Of a stretch of 20,489 nt of DNA, positions 1-6,912 are shown piece by piece (positions within the stretch are counted from its first letter, which is position 1; each line of letters begins with the position of its first letter). The DNA is from an uncultured Olsenella sp. (GTDB lineage: Bacteria > Actinomycetota > Coriobacteriia > Coriobacteriales > Atopobiaceae). The stretch covers positions 1 to 20,489 of the forward strand of contig UQIF01000032.1 of assembly GCA_900540955.1 (NCBI GenBank), in the 5' to 3' direction. Under the pieces are notes generated by a model. The model did not search any database. It saw only the letters and a list, made by a program, of their open reading frames with translations, and was not told where the DNA came from. The position numbers and the translations under genes are program-made.

Positions 1-12
1 CCGATCTCAACT

Positions 13-29
13 TGTGGAGCGGCTCCACA
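13..29. repeat. 17-bp inverted repeat near the left edge
   Basis: TGTGGAGC, one central base, then GCTCCACA form a perfect dyad. It could be an operator or a short hairpin belonging to a gene left of the window. No T-run follows it on either strand, so a terminator is not supported. Confidence 0.4.
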
Positions 30-31
30 TA

Positions 32-64
32 TTGGGACAAAATCCCCCGTCCCTTTTGTCCCAA
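32..64. repeat. 11-bp perfect inverted repeat with 11-nt loop
   Basis: TTGGGACAAAA at 32-42 pairs perfectly with TTTTGTCCCAA at 54-64. The right arm ends in the A-run that serves as the T-tract of the xpt terminator on the opposite strand. The function is unknown. It could be a leader hairpin or a dispersed intergenic repeat. Confidence 0.45.
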
Positions 65-101
65 AAAAGAAGGGCGGGCCGAGGATTTCCCCGACCCGCC
101 C
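61..101 (-). terminator. Rho-independent terminator of xpt
   Basis: Read on the minus strand, GGGCGGG begins a stem of about 13-14 bp, including two G-U pairs, that closes with CCCGCCC at 72-78. TTCTTTTTT follows directly. It lies about 30 nt after the xpt stop codon, as expected for an intrinsic terminator. Confidence 0.85.
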
Positions 102-127
102 GGATGTTGGCGTTGTTTGCTTAGGCG

Positions 128-706
128 TTACGCGAACTCGATCTGGCCCGTGGCGGCGTCCATGCTGTTGACGACGGCGAGGGACTCGACCTGGTAGCCG
201 CGCTCGCGCAGGTCCTTGCCGCCGGGCTGGAAGCCCTTCTCGATGGCGATGCCGATGCCCTCGACTACGACGCCCGCCTCCTCGCAGATCTCGAGCAGGC
301 CGTTGAGGGCGCAGCCCATGGCAAGGAAGTCGTCGAGGATGATGACGTGCTCGCCGCGCTCGAGGAAGCGCTTGGCGACGATGACCTCGTAGGTGCGGCC
401 CTTGGTGTAGCTCTTGATCTGGGTGCGGTACTGCTCGCCGTCGAGGTTCTTGGACTCGGTCTTGCGGGCGAAGACCACGGGCACGTTGTTGAAGTGGGTG
501 GCGGCCACGCAGGCGATGCCGATGCCGGAAGACTCGATGGTCAGGATCTTGTCGACCTTCTTGCCCTCAAAAAGACGGGCCCACTCGGCGCCCATCTGGT
601 CGTAAAGCGCGACGTCGCACTTGTGGTTGAGGAAGCTGTCGACCTTGAGGACGTTGCCCTCTCGAACGATTCCGTCCTTGCGTATACGGTCCTCGAGCTC
701 CTTCAT
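128..706 (-). CDS. xpt: Xanthine phosphoribosyltransferase
   Basis: This cytoplasmic purine-salvage enzyme is expected to convert xanthine and PRPP to XMP. The 192-residue product matches the usual family length of about 190. It starts MKELEDRI and contains the family signature around SFLNHKCD (24-31), ESSGI (58-62), and a PRPP-binding loop at about 121-133 reading VIILDDFLAMG. The open frame extends 17 codons upstream, but the ATG at 706 is preferred because GGGAGG lies just before it and the added residues are not family-like. The gene stands alone with its own terminator. No purine riboswitch was recognised in the 190-bp upstream gap. Confidence in the function is high from the motif set. 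Confidence 0.93.
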   Translation of the reverse strand: MKELEDRIRKDGIVREGNVLKVDSFLNHKCDVALYDQMGAEWARLFEGKKVDKILTIESSGIGIACVAATHFNNVPVVFARKTESKNLDGEQYRTQIKSYTKGRTYEVIVAKRFLERGEHVIILDDFLAMGCALNGLLEICEEAGVVVEGIGIAIEKGFQPGGKDLRERGYQVESLAVVNSMDAATGQIEFA

Positions 707-895
707 GCGCAACCTCCCGGGTGGTTTGGGCGTGGGTATCTGAAAAAACGGTTGCACTCCATTATGCAGCGCGAAACGCCGTTGCCAACCCTAAAACCGC
801 CGTCCACCGACTTTTTACGCAGGAAGATTGACCATCGTTATATGTGTGTGAGTTCAACGCGCGCGGGAACGGAGCCCGACGAGGTCGACCGCCGC

Positions 896-1846
896 CTATA
901 CCAGTCCCTGCGACTTGAGCAGCCACAGCCAAAACGTGATGGTCGCTGACGATAGGAGCGTCGTGAGCATGACGACGCTCGAGTTGACCGCGCCCTCGTA
1001 GCCCATATTTCGCGCCATGACGTAGCCGCTGACGGTGGAGGGCAGGCCGAGCATCATCATGACGGCGACGAGTTTCTGTCCCGTGTATCCAGCCGCGAGC
1101 GCCATTGGCAAGAAGACCAGCTCAAGCCCCGCGAGCTTGATGGCCGACGCGACGATCGACGGCGTCCCGACTGCGAACGCGCGGCGGAAGCTGAACGACG
1201 CGCCGAGCGCGATGAGGCCGAGCGGGGTGGCGATGCCTCCGATGTCGGCCACGGCGGTCCCGAGAACCTGGGGCATGGGGATGCAAAGCAGCGACCACGC
1301 GACGCCCGCGACGATTCCGAGGATGATGGGGTTCGTGACGATGCCCCTGATTGTGCTGCGGATGAGCTCGGGGCTCACGCCGCGGTCAACTTTTCCCGGG
1401 CGCATGAGCTCGAGGATGACGACGGCGCTCACGTTGTAGATGGGAACGGCGCCGATGACCATGAGGGGCGCCGCGCCGGCCTCGCCGTAGATGCTCAAAA
1501 GAAACGCGATGCCCAGAAACGCCGCCCCGGAGCGGTACGACGCCTGGATGAACTCGCCGCGCCAAGGTTGCTTGCCGAACGCGCGCGAGACGAGCCAGCA
1601 CAGCGCGATGCTGCCGAGCGTCGCCGCGGCGCAGAACGCGACGAAGCCGCCGTCCCACGCTGCGGCGATGTCCATCTGGTAGAGGTCGTCGAACAGGACG
1701 AGGGGCAGGCAGATCTTGAAGACGAACGTGTTCGCGGCGTCAGCGAACTTCTGTGTGACGAGGCCGATGCGACGAAGGAAGTAGCCGAGCATCATCATGA
1801 TGAAGATCGGCAGTGTGGCGTTGAGCGAGAAGATCAGGTCGTCCAT
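896..1846 (-). CDS. AEC (auxin efflux carrier) family transporter
   Basis: The 316-residue integral membrane protein has about ten hydrophobic segments. It begins MDDLIFSLNATLPIFIMMMLGYFLRR in the manner of MleP/MdcF-like carriers. The late GLPSTVSGYVMARNMGYEG stretch resembles the conserved half-repeat of the family. Bacterial AEC proteins export or exchange small carboxylates such as malate and malonate, but the substrate here cannot be read from sequence. The ATG directly follows the TAA of the HAD gene with no gap, so the two genes form an operon and are probably translationally coupled. GAGGAG lies about 11 nt before the ATG, inside the HAD C-terminal codons. No clear terminator was seen after the stop. 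Confidence 0.85.
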   Translation of the reverse strand: MDDLIFSLNATLPIFIMMMLGYFLRRIGLVTQKFADAANTFVFKICLPLVLFDDLYQMDIAAAWDGGFVAFCAAATLGSIALCWLVSRAFGKQPWRGEFIQASYRSGAAFLGIAFLLSIYGEAGAAPLMVIGAVPIYNVSAVVILELMRPGKVDRGVSPELIRSTIRGIVTNPIILGIVAGVAWSLLCIPMPQVLGTAVADIGGIATPLGLIALGASFSFRRAFAVGTPSIVASAIKLAGLELVFLPMALAAGYTGQKLVAVMMMLGLPSTVSGYVMARNMGYEGAVNSSVVMLTTLLSSATITFWLWLLKSQGLV

Positions 1847-2740
1847 TTACAGGTGCTCCTCGATCCACCGGGCGACGCCGTCGTCCCAGACGGTGGCGGT
1901 CACGTCGTCTGCCGCGGCCTTGACCTCGGCGGTCGCGTTGCCCATAGCCACGAAGGTGAGGGCGCGCCCGCACATGCTGAGGTCGTTGGCGGAGTCGCCG
2001 AACGCGACGGCGCGGGCCGGGTCGATGCCGAGCTCGTGGCAAAGGTCGGTGGCTGCCGCGCCCTTGGAGGCCCGGGCGCTCGTGAGCTCGAAGTTCTTCG
2101 AGTCCAGACGGGCGATGCCGATGCCGCCGAGCTTGTTCAGGCGCACCTCGAGGGCGTCGGCCGCGTCGCGGGAGGGCATCGCGCAGTCGACCTTGTCGAG
2201 CTGCTGGGCGGGGCGGGCGAGGAAGGCGTCGAGCGCGGAGTCCACGCCGACCCCGCCGAAGATGGATAGAAGCTCGTCGATCGGGTTGCCGCGGTCGGCG
2301 TCTGCGGCCTCGGCGCCGTTCGCGCTTGCCTGCGCCTTGCGCTTGTCGAAGTCGTCGAGCAGGTGCGCGCAGTGGCGCGTCTCCATGAGCGACTCGGCAT
2401 CGGTGTGGATGCTCACGGTGCCGCCGAGCTCGGCGATCGCGGCGAGGGTGTCCTCGGCGAGCGCGCGCGGGAAGCTCGCGGCGAAGTCGAGGTCGCAGCG
2501 ACGGGTGCCGGCGACGCGCGCGCCGTTGCAGCTGATGGCGAAGTCGAGCCACGGCGCGGCGGGGATTTGCGTGCCGAGCATCCAGAACGGGCGGCCGGAC
2601 GCGACGGTGATGAGCGCTCCGGCGTCGTGCGCGGCCTGGAAGGCGGCACAGACGCGCGGCGAGACGACCTGGTTCGTCGGCGAGCCGAACACGGTCCCGT
2701 CGAGGTCGAAGGCGATGAGGGAGATGGTGGATTGAGGCAC
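1847..2740 (-). CDS. Cof-type HAD-IIB family hydrolase
   Basis: This is a predicted Mg-dependent phosphatase of the Cof subfamily, 297 residues, a typical family length. Motif I is FDLDGT at 11-16 (D12 and D14 catalytic), motif II is TVASGR, and the C-terminal metal motif FGDSAND lies at about 247-253. The start is the GTG at 2740, with AAGGAG seven bases upstream. The frame stays open to 2950, but that extension translates the hairpin repeat and is not credible coding sequence. It is the first gene of a two-gene operon with the AEC transporter. Cof enzymes act on sugar phosphates, FMN, PLP and similar substrates, so the substrate is unassigned. Confidence 0.9.
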   Translation of the reverse strand: MPQSTISLIAFDLDGTVFGSPTNQVVSPRVCAAFQAAHDAGALITVASGRPFWMLGTQIPAAPWLDFAISCNGARVAGTRRCDLDFAASFPRALAEDTLAAIAELGGTVSIHTDAESLMETRHCAHLLDDFDKRKAQASANGAEAADADRGNPIDELLSIFGGVGVDSALDAFLARPAQQLDKVDCAMPSRDAADALEVRLNKLGGIGIARLDSKNFELTSARASKGAAATDLCHELGIDPARAVAFGDSANDLSMCGRALTFVAMGNATAEVKAAADDVTATVWDDGVARWIEEHL

Positions 2741-2880
2741 GAACGCTCCTTGTCTTGCGGTTTTACGTGCCCGATTATGACGGAGTGGACGGTAGGGAGG
2801 GCTTCTTGTTACCTGTTTGTCAGTATGTCGAGAAAACCGGCACTGGCGCACCGCCGCACCCGCGTGCCGTCCCATCGGCC

Positions 2881-2984
2881 GATTAGCAACCGAAACCGGC
2901 GCAAAAGCCCTTCTTTCTGGCTTTTTGCACCGGTTTCGGTTGCTAATCAATTATTTGGTGGCAAGAAGGGCCGGCGGGCAAGAA
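2881..2984. repeat. 104-bp hairpin repeat, copy 1
   Basis: GATTAGCAACCGAAACCGG starts a left arm at 2881-2909. It pairs with 2919-2948, which ends CCGGTTTCGGTTGCTAATC, around a 9-nt loop, with one mismatch and one bulged base. A non-palindromic tail, ATTATTTGGTGGCAAGAAGG and onward, completes the unit. The copy at 4542-4645 matches at 102 of 104 positions in the same orientation. In this copy the tail motif GCAAGAAGGGCCGGC is tandemly repeated (2961-2975, 2978-2992, partial at 2991-2998). It looks like a REP/MITE-type dispersed element. No transposase is encoded in it. Confidence 0.9.
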
Positions 2985-3032
2985 GGGCCGGCAAGAAGAT
3001 TGGCCCGCCTGCTCGGTTCCCGTCCGCCCCGG

Positions 3033-3122
3033 TTATCCCCAGGACAGAACCGAGTTGTTGAGCCAGAAGAAGACCAGATAGACGACAACGATTGCCGCGA
3101 TGATGATTACCTTCTTGTTCAT
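3033..3122 (-). CDS. Small single-span membrane protein (29 aa)
   Basis: A short ATG frame encodes a 29-residue peptide: MNKK, a hydrophobic stretch VIIIAAIVVVYLVFFWL, then NNSVLSWG and TAA. A strong ribosome-binding site (AGGAGAGG) lies four bases before the ATG. The start is only 9 nt after the stop of the DUF4230 gene, so it looks like the last gene of that operon. The positive N-terminus suggests an N-in orientation. A role as a partner or regulator of the DUF4230 membrane protein is an inference from context. It is short enough to be missed by standard gene calling. Confidence 0.7.
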   Translation of the reverse strand: MNKKVIIIAAIVVVYLVFFWLNNSVLSWG

Positions 3123-3131
3123 AAACCTCTC

Positions 3132-3776
3132 CTATTCCGTGGCGTCGCGCCAGTCGAACTCGATTGTGTAAGAGTCGCCAAGAGCGGAGTTGAACATCTG
3201 CCTGATGTTTTGCTCGGTGTTGGCTTTCGCCTCGTCGTAGATGCCGCCTTCCGCGATCTTCCTTTCGCTCTCCTCGACGCACTTGCGCCGGAAGGCATCT
3301 ACGTCCTCGACGTGAATGGGGTTGAGGATGTTGTTGTGTTCCTCGAGGACGCCGGATTTATCCATGTCGGGCGTGTTGGAGATGATGTACGGCTGCTCGA
3401 GGGAAACGGTGATGGTCCGGCCGTCCGCCGATGTGTCGTAGCTCGCCTTCTTTAAGTCGACGCCGACCTTGATGGTCCCGCAGTAGCGGTACCAGAAGCT
3501 GTTCTCGGTAAAGGGAATGTGGATGATCCCGAACAGCACGTTGTTGTCGACCGACTTATCCACGATCGAGTACTGCTGTGTGGCGCTTACCAGCTCGTTG
3601 TTCGACACGATGCGCGAAAAGACGATCGAGGGGCTAAGCGTGTCCGCTTGGGGCTCCCTTTGCTCGCCGGCATGAAAGATGCTCGAGAGGCAGACGATGC
3701 CCGCTACGAGCCCGATAACGATGCCGTAGACCAAGACCTTCGGCTTGGTCAGAAAGAAGCCCACCTTATTGTTCAT
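3132..3776 (-). CDS. DUF4230 family membrane-anchored protein
   Basis: The 214-residue protein has one membrane span near the N-terminus (about 13-35, KVLVYGIVIGLVAGIVCLSSIF), then an extracytoplasmic domain. NELVSATQQYSIVD, the CGTIKVGVDLKK strand and GRTITVSLEQPYIISN resemble DUF4230, a family of unknown function. The charged C-terminal region (EESERKIAEGGIYDEAKANTE) is helical in character, as in that family. The ATG at 3776 overlaps the TGA of the regulator gene as ATGA, with AAGGAAATC before it. An ATG at 3803 (MDAGKTKEI) also has an AAGGAAA site and cannot be excluded. It is the middle gene of the three-gene operon flanked by the 104-bp repeats. Confidence 0.75.
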   Translation of the reverse strand: MNNKVGFFLTKPKVLVYGIVIGLVAGIVCLSSIFHAGEQREPQADTLSPSIVFSRIVSNNELVSATQQYSIVDKSVDNNVLFGIIHIPFTENSFWYRYCGTIKVGVDLKKASYDTSADGRTITVSLEQPYIISNTPDMDKSGVLEEHNNILNPIHVEDVDAFRRKCVEESERKIAEGGIYDEAKANTEQNIRQMFNSALGDSYTIEFDWRDATE

Positions 3777-4423
3777 GATTTCCTTGGTTTTGCCTGCGTC
3801 CATTCTGTTTCCTTCCGTTTGTCGTGAGCACTTGCTTTGCCGATGCCTTCTGCAAGAAGCTCGGCGCTGCCAGGGCCAAGCCAGAGCTCGATTGCTAAGG
3901 CAAAGCCGGGAGTGTCGAGCAGTTGAAGCGTAAATATCCTCAGTTCGGATGATGTGTTGTCGAAATCAAACAGCTGAAGACGCTCAAGGAGGTCTGAACA
4001 GTCAAGCTTGGCTCCTGCTGAACGGCAAATATAGTTAGAAATCAAAGACTTGATTGCACGAGGGTCGTCCGAGCATAGAAGCACCTGGGCGGACAAAAGC
4101 AGGCTTTCGACCTGCTCGCGTGCCTCGACGAGGCGGGATGCGCAGTCGCCCAGAAGAACGTCGTCGCCGGTTCCCGCCGCCTCGCTGCCGTCGAGCTCCC
4201 GCTTGATCTCGGGCAGGCTCATGCCCCGGTCTTTCATGCGGGCGACGAGGTACAGGCGCGCGAGGTCATCGGGGGAGTAGACGCGGCGGCCCCAAGTGCT
4301 GTCGGAAGGAAAGAGGAGCGCGACGCCGCCTTTGCCGGTGTAGCAGCAACGCTGAATATCGCGCCTAGGGAGGCCAATGAGGTTTTCTACCTGCGAAATC
4401 GTCCATCCATGCAAATCCTCCAC
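3773..4423 (-). CDS. MerR-family-like transcriptional regulator
   Basis: The 216-residue protein has an N-terminal MerR-type winged helix at about 7-78: WTISQVENLIGLPRRDIQ, then GRRVYSPDDLARLYLVARM and GMSLPEIKREL. The remaining ~140 residues are helical and leucine-rich and match no effector domain I recognise, so the inducer is unknown. The start chosen is the GTG at 4423, with GGAGGTG about seven bases upstream. A TTG 21 nt earlier would overlap that ribosome site. It is the first gene of the operon. A perfect 21-bp palindrome 27 nt upstream of the start is a likely autoregulatory operator. The adjacent Cys26-Cys27 pair is notable because some MerR proteins sense metals or redox state, but its position in the DNA-binding domain is not the usual sensor site. 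Confidence 0.75.
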   Translation of the reverse strand: MEDLHGWTISQVENLIGLPRRDIQRCCYTGKGGVALLFPSDSTWGRRVYSPDDLARLYLVARMKDRGMSLPEIKRELDGSEAAGTGDDVLLGDCASRLVEAREQVESLLLSAQVLLCSDDPRAIKSLISNYICRSAGAKLDCSDLLERLQLFDFDNTSSELRIFTLQLLDTPGFALAIELWLGPGSAELLAEGIGKASAHDKRKETEWTQAKPRKS

Positions 4424-4449
4424 GTGCTCACCTCCTCGACTCAACCTTT

Positions 4450-4470
4450 GCTGTTCAACCGTTGAACAGC
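4450..4470. promoter_or_regulatory. Perfect 21-bp palindrome, probable operator of the MerR-like operon
   Basis: GCTGTTCAAC, a central C, and GTTGAACAGC form a perfect 10+1+10 dyad. It ends 27 nt before the GTG start of the regulator, in the promoter region. Position and symmetry suggest autoregulation. No convincing -35/-10 pair was identified around it. Confidence 0.65.
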
Positions 4471-4541
4471 AATCGCCAAGGCCTCCTTGCCCGGGCGTTA
4501 GATGGGAGGATTTTTTCGCGTGGGGGGTCGTTCTATTGGTC

Positions 4542-4645
4542 GATTAGCAACCGAAACCGGCGCAAAAGTCCTTCTTTCTGGCTTTTTGCACCGGTTTCGG
4601 TTGCTAATCGATTATTTGGTGGCAAGAAGGGCCGGCGGGCAAGAA
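4542..4645. repeat. 104-bp hairpin repeat, copy 2
   Basis: This is a near-identical direct copy of 2881-2984. The only differences are T for C at 4569 and G for A at 4610. The hairpin is 4542-4609 and the tail runs to 4645. Similarity continues weakly for about seven bases to the left (ATTGGTC against ATCGGCC). It lies between the regulator start region and the 3' end of the dehydrogenase gene, so the two copies bracket the three-gene operon. Confidence 0.9.
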
Positions 4646-4680
4646 AGGTGACGCGCCGTGCCCGGCCCGCCGCCTCCCGC

Positions 4681-5613
4681 CTAGAGCACGCGGTTGCGCA
4701 GCTCGCCGCCGGAAAGAAGGGCGCGGATGTTTCCCGCCGCGATGGACACGATGTTGTCAAGCGTCACGGGCAGGTGATAGAAGCCCGAGACGTGCGGCGT
4801 GAGCAGCAGGTTCGGCGCGGTCCACAGCGCGTCGTCGCCGGGCAGCGGCTCGGGCGTGCACACGTCGAGCGCCGCGCCTGCGAGGTGTCCCGACTGCAGC
4901 GCCGAGAGAAGCGCCGACTGGTTGACGAGGTCGCCGCGGCCGGCGTTGGCAAAGATGGCCCCCTCCTTCATACGGGCAAAGAAGCCCGCGTCGGCGATGC
5001 CGCGTGTCTGGGGCGTGCTCGGCAGGACCGACGCAACGACGTCGGCCTCGGGCAGCAGCTCCGTCAGCTCATCTATGGTGGCCATGCGCTCGAACGGCGC
5101 CTCGGCCGCCACAGAGCTGCGGCGCACACCGGTGACGTGGGACCCGACGGCCGCGAAGAGCGTCGCGATGTGCGTGCCGATGTCGCCTGCGCCGAGCACG
5201 AGGACGTTCGCGCCGGCGGGGGAGCGAACCTCGCCAAGATCGCCCCAGCGACGGCTGCGCTGCAGGTCTCGGTAGCCGGGGAGTTTCTTCATGACTGCCA
5301 GCACGGAGGCAAAGAGGTGCTCCGAGACGGCCTGTCCGTACGCGCCCGTCGCGCAGCAGAGCGCGGCGCCCGCAGGCAGGGTGCCCGTCGCGACGTAGTC
5401 GTCGTAGCCGGCCGAGCTCAGCTGGATGAGGCGCAGACGCGCCGCCGTGCCGAGGCGGTCGGCGGCGAGGTTGCCTACGATGACGTCGGCCGCGGCCACC
5501 TCCTCGTCGGTCGCGGCGTCGGGGCTCGTGTACACAAAGCTCGCCTCCGGGGCCGCAGCCTCGAGCATCGCCTTGTGCTCGTCGTTTGCCGGGACCAGGA
5601 CCAATATGTTCAT
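4681..5613 (-). CDS. D-isomer-specific 2-hydroxyacid dehydrogenase family protein
   Basis: The 310-residue protein has the NAD-binding Rossmann motif GAGDIG at 141-146 and the conserved catalytic set Arg226 (NAGRGD), Glu255 (TPEPLP) and His274 (TPHVSG). It is predicted to be a cytoplasmic NAD(P)H-dependent 2-ketoacid or hydroxyacid oxidoreductase, with the substrate unassigned. It is slightly shorter than typical members. The ATG at 5613 is preferred over the frame start six codons upstream because AAGGAG lies six to seven bases before it. The gene is monocistronic and divergent from higB, sharing the 5614-5735 AT-rich promoter region. Confidence 0.88.
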   Translation of the reverse strand: MNILVLVPANDEHKAMLEAAAPEASFVYTSPDAATDEEVAAADVIVGNLAADRLGTAARLRLIQLSSAGYDDYVATGTLPAGAALCCATGAYGQAVSEHLFASVLAVMKKLPGYRDLQRSRRWGDLGEVRSPAGANVLVLGAGDIGTHIATLFAAVGSHVTGVRRSSVAAEAPFERMATIDELTELLPEADVVASVLPSTPQTRGIADAGFFARMKEGAIFANAGRGDLVNQSALLSALQSGHLAGAALDVCTPEPLPGDDALWTAPNLLLTPHVSGFYHLPVTLDNIVSIAAGNIRALLSGGELRNRVL

Positions 5614-5658
5614 AGAGGACTCCTTTGTCATAGTGAATTCTTAAGAATATTAACAGTA

Positions 5659-5672
5659 AGAACATGTGTTCT
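5659..5672. promoter_or_regulatory. 14-bp palindrome in the dehydrogenase/higB divergent promoter
   Basis: AGAACA, TG, TGTTCT form a perfect dyad in the shared intergenic region. A 9-nt direct repeat AATATTAAC occurs on both sides at 5646-5654 and 5714-5722. Either could be the HigA operator or a site controlling the dehydrogenase. TACTAT at 5678-5683 is a possible -10 element, but its -35 partner is unclear. Confidence 0.4.
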
Positions 5673-5735
5673 CATGATACTATTGAACTTGCAAAACAGA
5701 CGTAACGTTTGACAATATTAACGTGAGGCGATACT

Positions 5736-6017
5736 ATGATTGCAAGCTACGCAGGCACAGCGACGTATAACTTGGCCCACGGTATCCGCGTGCCGTCGTT
5801 CATCAGCTTCGAGAGGGTCGCGCTTCGCAAGATCAGACAGCTGCAGATCTCGGCGACCTTGGACGATCTCAGAGTTCCTCCGGGTAATCGTCTGGAGGCC
5901 CTTAAAGGCGATCGAGAAGGTCAGTACAGCATTCGAATCAACGATCAATTCAGGCTTTGCTTCGAATGGCGCGACGGGGTTGCGGATAACGTCCAAGTCG
6001 TCGACTATCACAGATAG
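5736..6017 (+). CDS. higB: HigB-type toxin (RelE/ParE superfamily)
   Basis: The 93-residue basic protein has the characteristic HigB/GraT C-terminal core, PPGNRLEALKGDREGQYSIR at 48-67 followed by INDQFRLCFEW. HigB toxins are ribosome-dependent mRNA endonucleases. The ATG is preceded by GTGAGGCG. The antitoxin gene follows after 10 nt, in the toxin-first order usual for hig loci. The N-terminus diverges from the common MIRSF type but is a plausible start. The locus probably autoregulates through HigA binding upstream. Confidence 0.9.
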   Translation: MIASYAGTATYNLAHGIRVPSFISFERVALRKIRQLQISATLDDLRVPPGNRLEALKGDREGQYSIRINDQFRLCFEWRDGVADNVQVVDYHR

Positions 6018-6027
6018 AGGAGGACTC

Positions 6028-6336
6028 ATGGACATTAGGATCGCACCCGTCACCCCGGGCGAGCTGCTCAAGGAGGAGTTTCTCGAGCCGATGGGCATCT
6101 CGCAGTATCGCCTTGCAAAGGAGACGGGCATTCCCGCTCAGCGCATCGGGCAGATCGTCCTCGGCAAGCGAAGGGTCACGGCCGACACCGACCTGAGGCT
6201 CTGCAGGTTCCTTGGCCTCTCCGACGGCTACTGGCTTCGTGCGCAGGCTGCCTACGACACCGAGGTCGCAAAGCGCGCCTTGGCGCCTGAGCTCGCGAAG
6301 ATCCGGCCGTGGGCGAGCGCGGCCGCGGCCTTATAG
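6028..6336 (+). CDS. higA: HigA antitoxin, HTH XRE family
   Basis: The 102-residue protein begins MDIRIAPVTPGELLKEEFLE, the typical HigA lead-in, then an XRE helix-turn-helix at about 24-62 (ISQYRLAKETGIPAQRIGQI and following). The ATG at 6028 has AGAGGAGG upstream, overlapping the higB stop region. It is expected to neutralise HigB and repress the operon. It converges with the ProX-like gene across 38 bp, with no obvious terminator between them. Confidence 0.92.
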   Translation: MDIRIAPVTPGELLKEEFLEPMGISQYRLAKETGIPAQRIGQIVLGKRRVTADTDLRLCRFLGLSDGYWLRAQAAYDTEVAKRALAPELAKIRPWASAAAAL

Positions 6337-6374
6337 CCTCACGATTTAGCTTCCGCCCGCCGCTGAACGCCGCC

Positions 6375-6911
6375 CTACAGCTCGACGACCTCGACCTCGT
6401 GCCCCGCGTCGCCCAGAAGCGCGATCAGCTCGGGCACGCGCAGGTGCACGCTCGCGGTGTTGCTGCAGGGGTGGCAGCCGATCCAGCCCCAGCGCACGAA
6501 GTCGGCGTCGAGCGCCACGCGGATGCTGCCGCCCTCGGCGTTGAGCGCGGCGAAGGGCGTGACGGCGCCCGGGTAGATGCCGATCTTCTCGGCGAGGTCG
6601 TCTGCCGACGCGAAGCTCAGGCGCTTGCTTCCCAGCTCTGCCTGCACGCGCTTGAGGTCGACCTTCTTGTGGTCGGGGACCGTAACCAGGTAATACTCGC
6701 GGTGCTTGGGGTCGCGCAGAAAGAAGTTCTTCGCCTCGTGCTCGGCAAAGGGCAGCTTTGCCAGCGCGTCTGCCTCCTCGACGGAGCACACCGGCGGGTG
6801 CTCGACCGCCTCGTATTCGATGCCGCGCGCATCGAGCAGGTCGTAGATGTCCTGCTTGGTTAGGGTGCCGGGGATCGTCCGGGTGTCTTCCCAGGTCTGC
6901 TGCGTATCCAC
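6375..6911 (-). CDS. Prolyl-tRNA editing (ProX/YbaK-type) protein
   Basis: The 178-residue protein has the YbaK/ProRS-associated fold: YDLLDARGIEYEAVEHPPV, the conserved EAKNFFLRD, a DHKKVDLKRV segment, GAVTPFAALN and GCHPCSNTASVHLR. Members (PrdX/ProXp-ala) are stand-alone deacylases that clear mischarged Ala-tRNA(Pro). The start is GTG at 6911, one nucleotide after the stop of the small upstream gene, so translation is probably coupled. No internal ATG exists to offer an alternative. It acts in the cytoplasm. The family call is confident; the exact tRNA substrate is inferred. Confidence 0.88.
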   Translation of the reverse strand: MDTQQTWEDTRTIPGTLTKQDIYDLLDARGIEYEAVEHPPVCSVEEADALAKLPFAEHEAKNFFLRDPKHREYYLVTVPDHKKVDLKRVQAELGSKRLSFASADDLAEKIGIYPGAVTPFAALNAEGGSIRVALDADFVRWGWIGCHPCSNTASVHLRVPELIALLGDAGHEVEVVEL

Positions 6912-6912
6912 G

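Noticed and set aside
707..895. Purine riboswitch upstream of xpt
   Set aside because: Many xpt genes have one, but the conserved core and paired stems were not found in this gap.
2741..2950. N-terminal extension of the HAD hydrolase through the hairpin repeat
   Set aside because: The GTG at 2740 has a good ribosome site and starts exactly at the family N-terminus. The extension translates the repeat.
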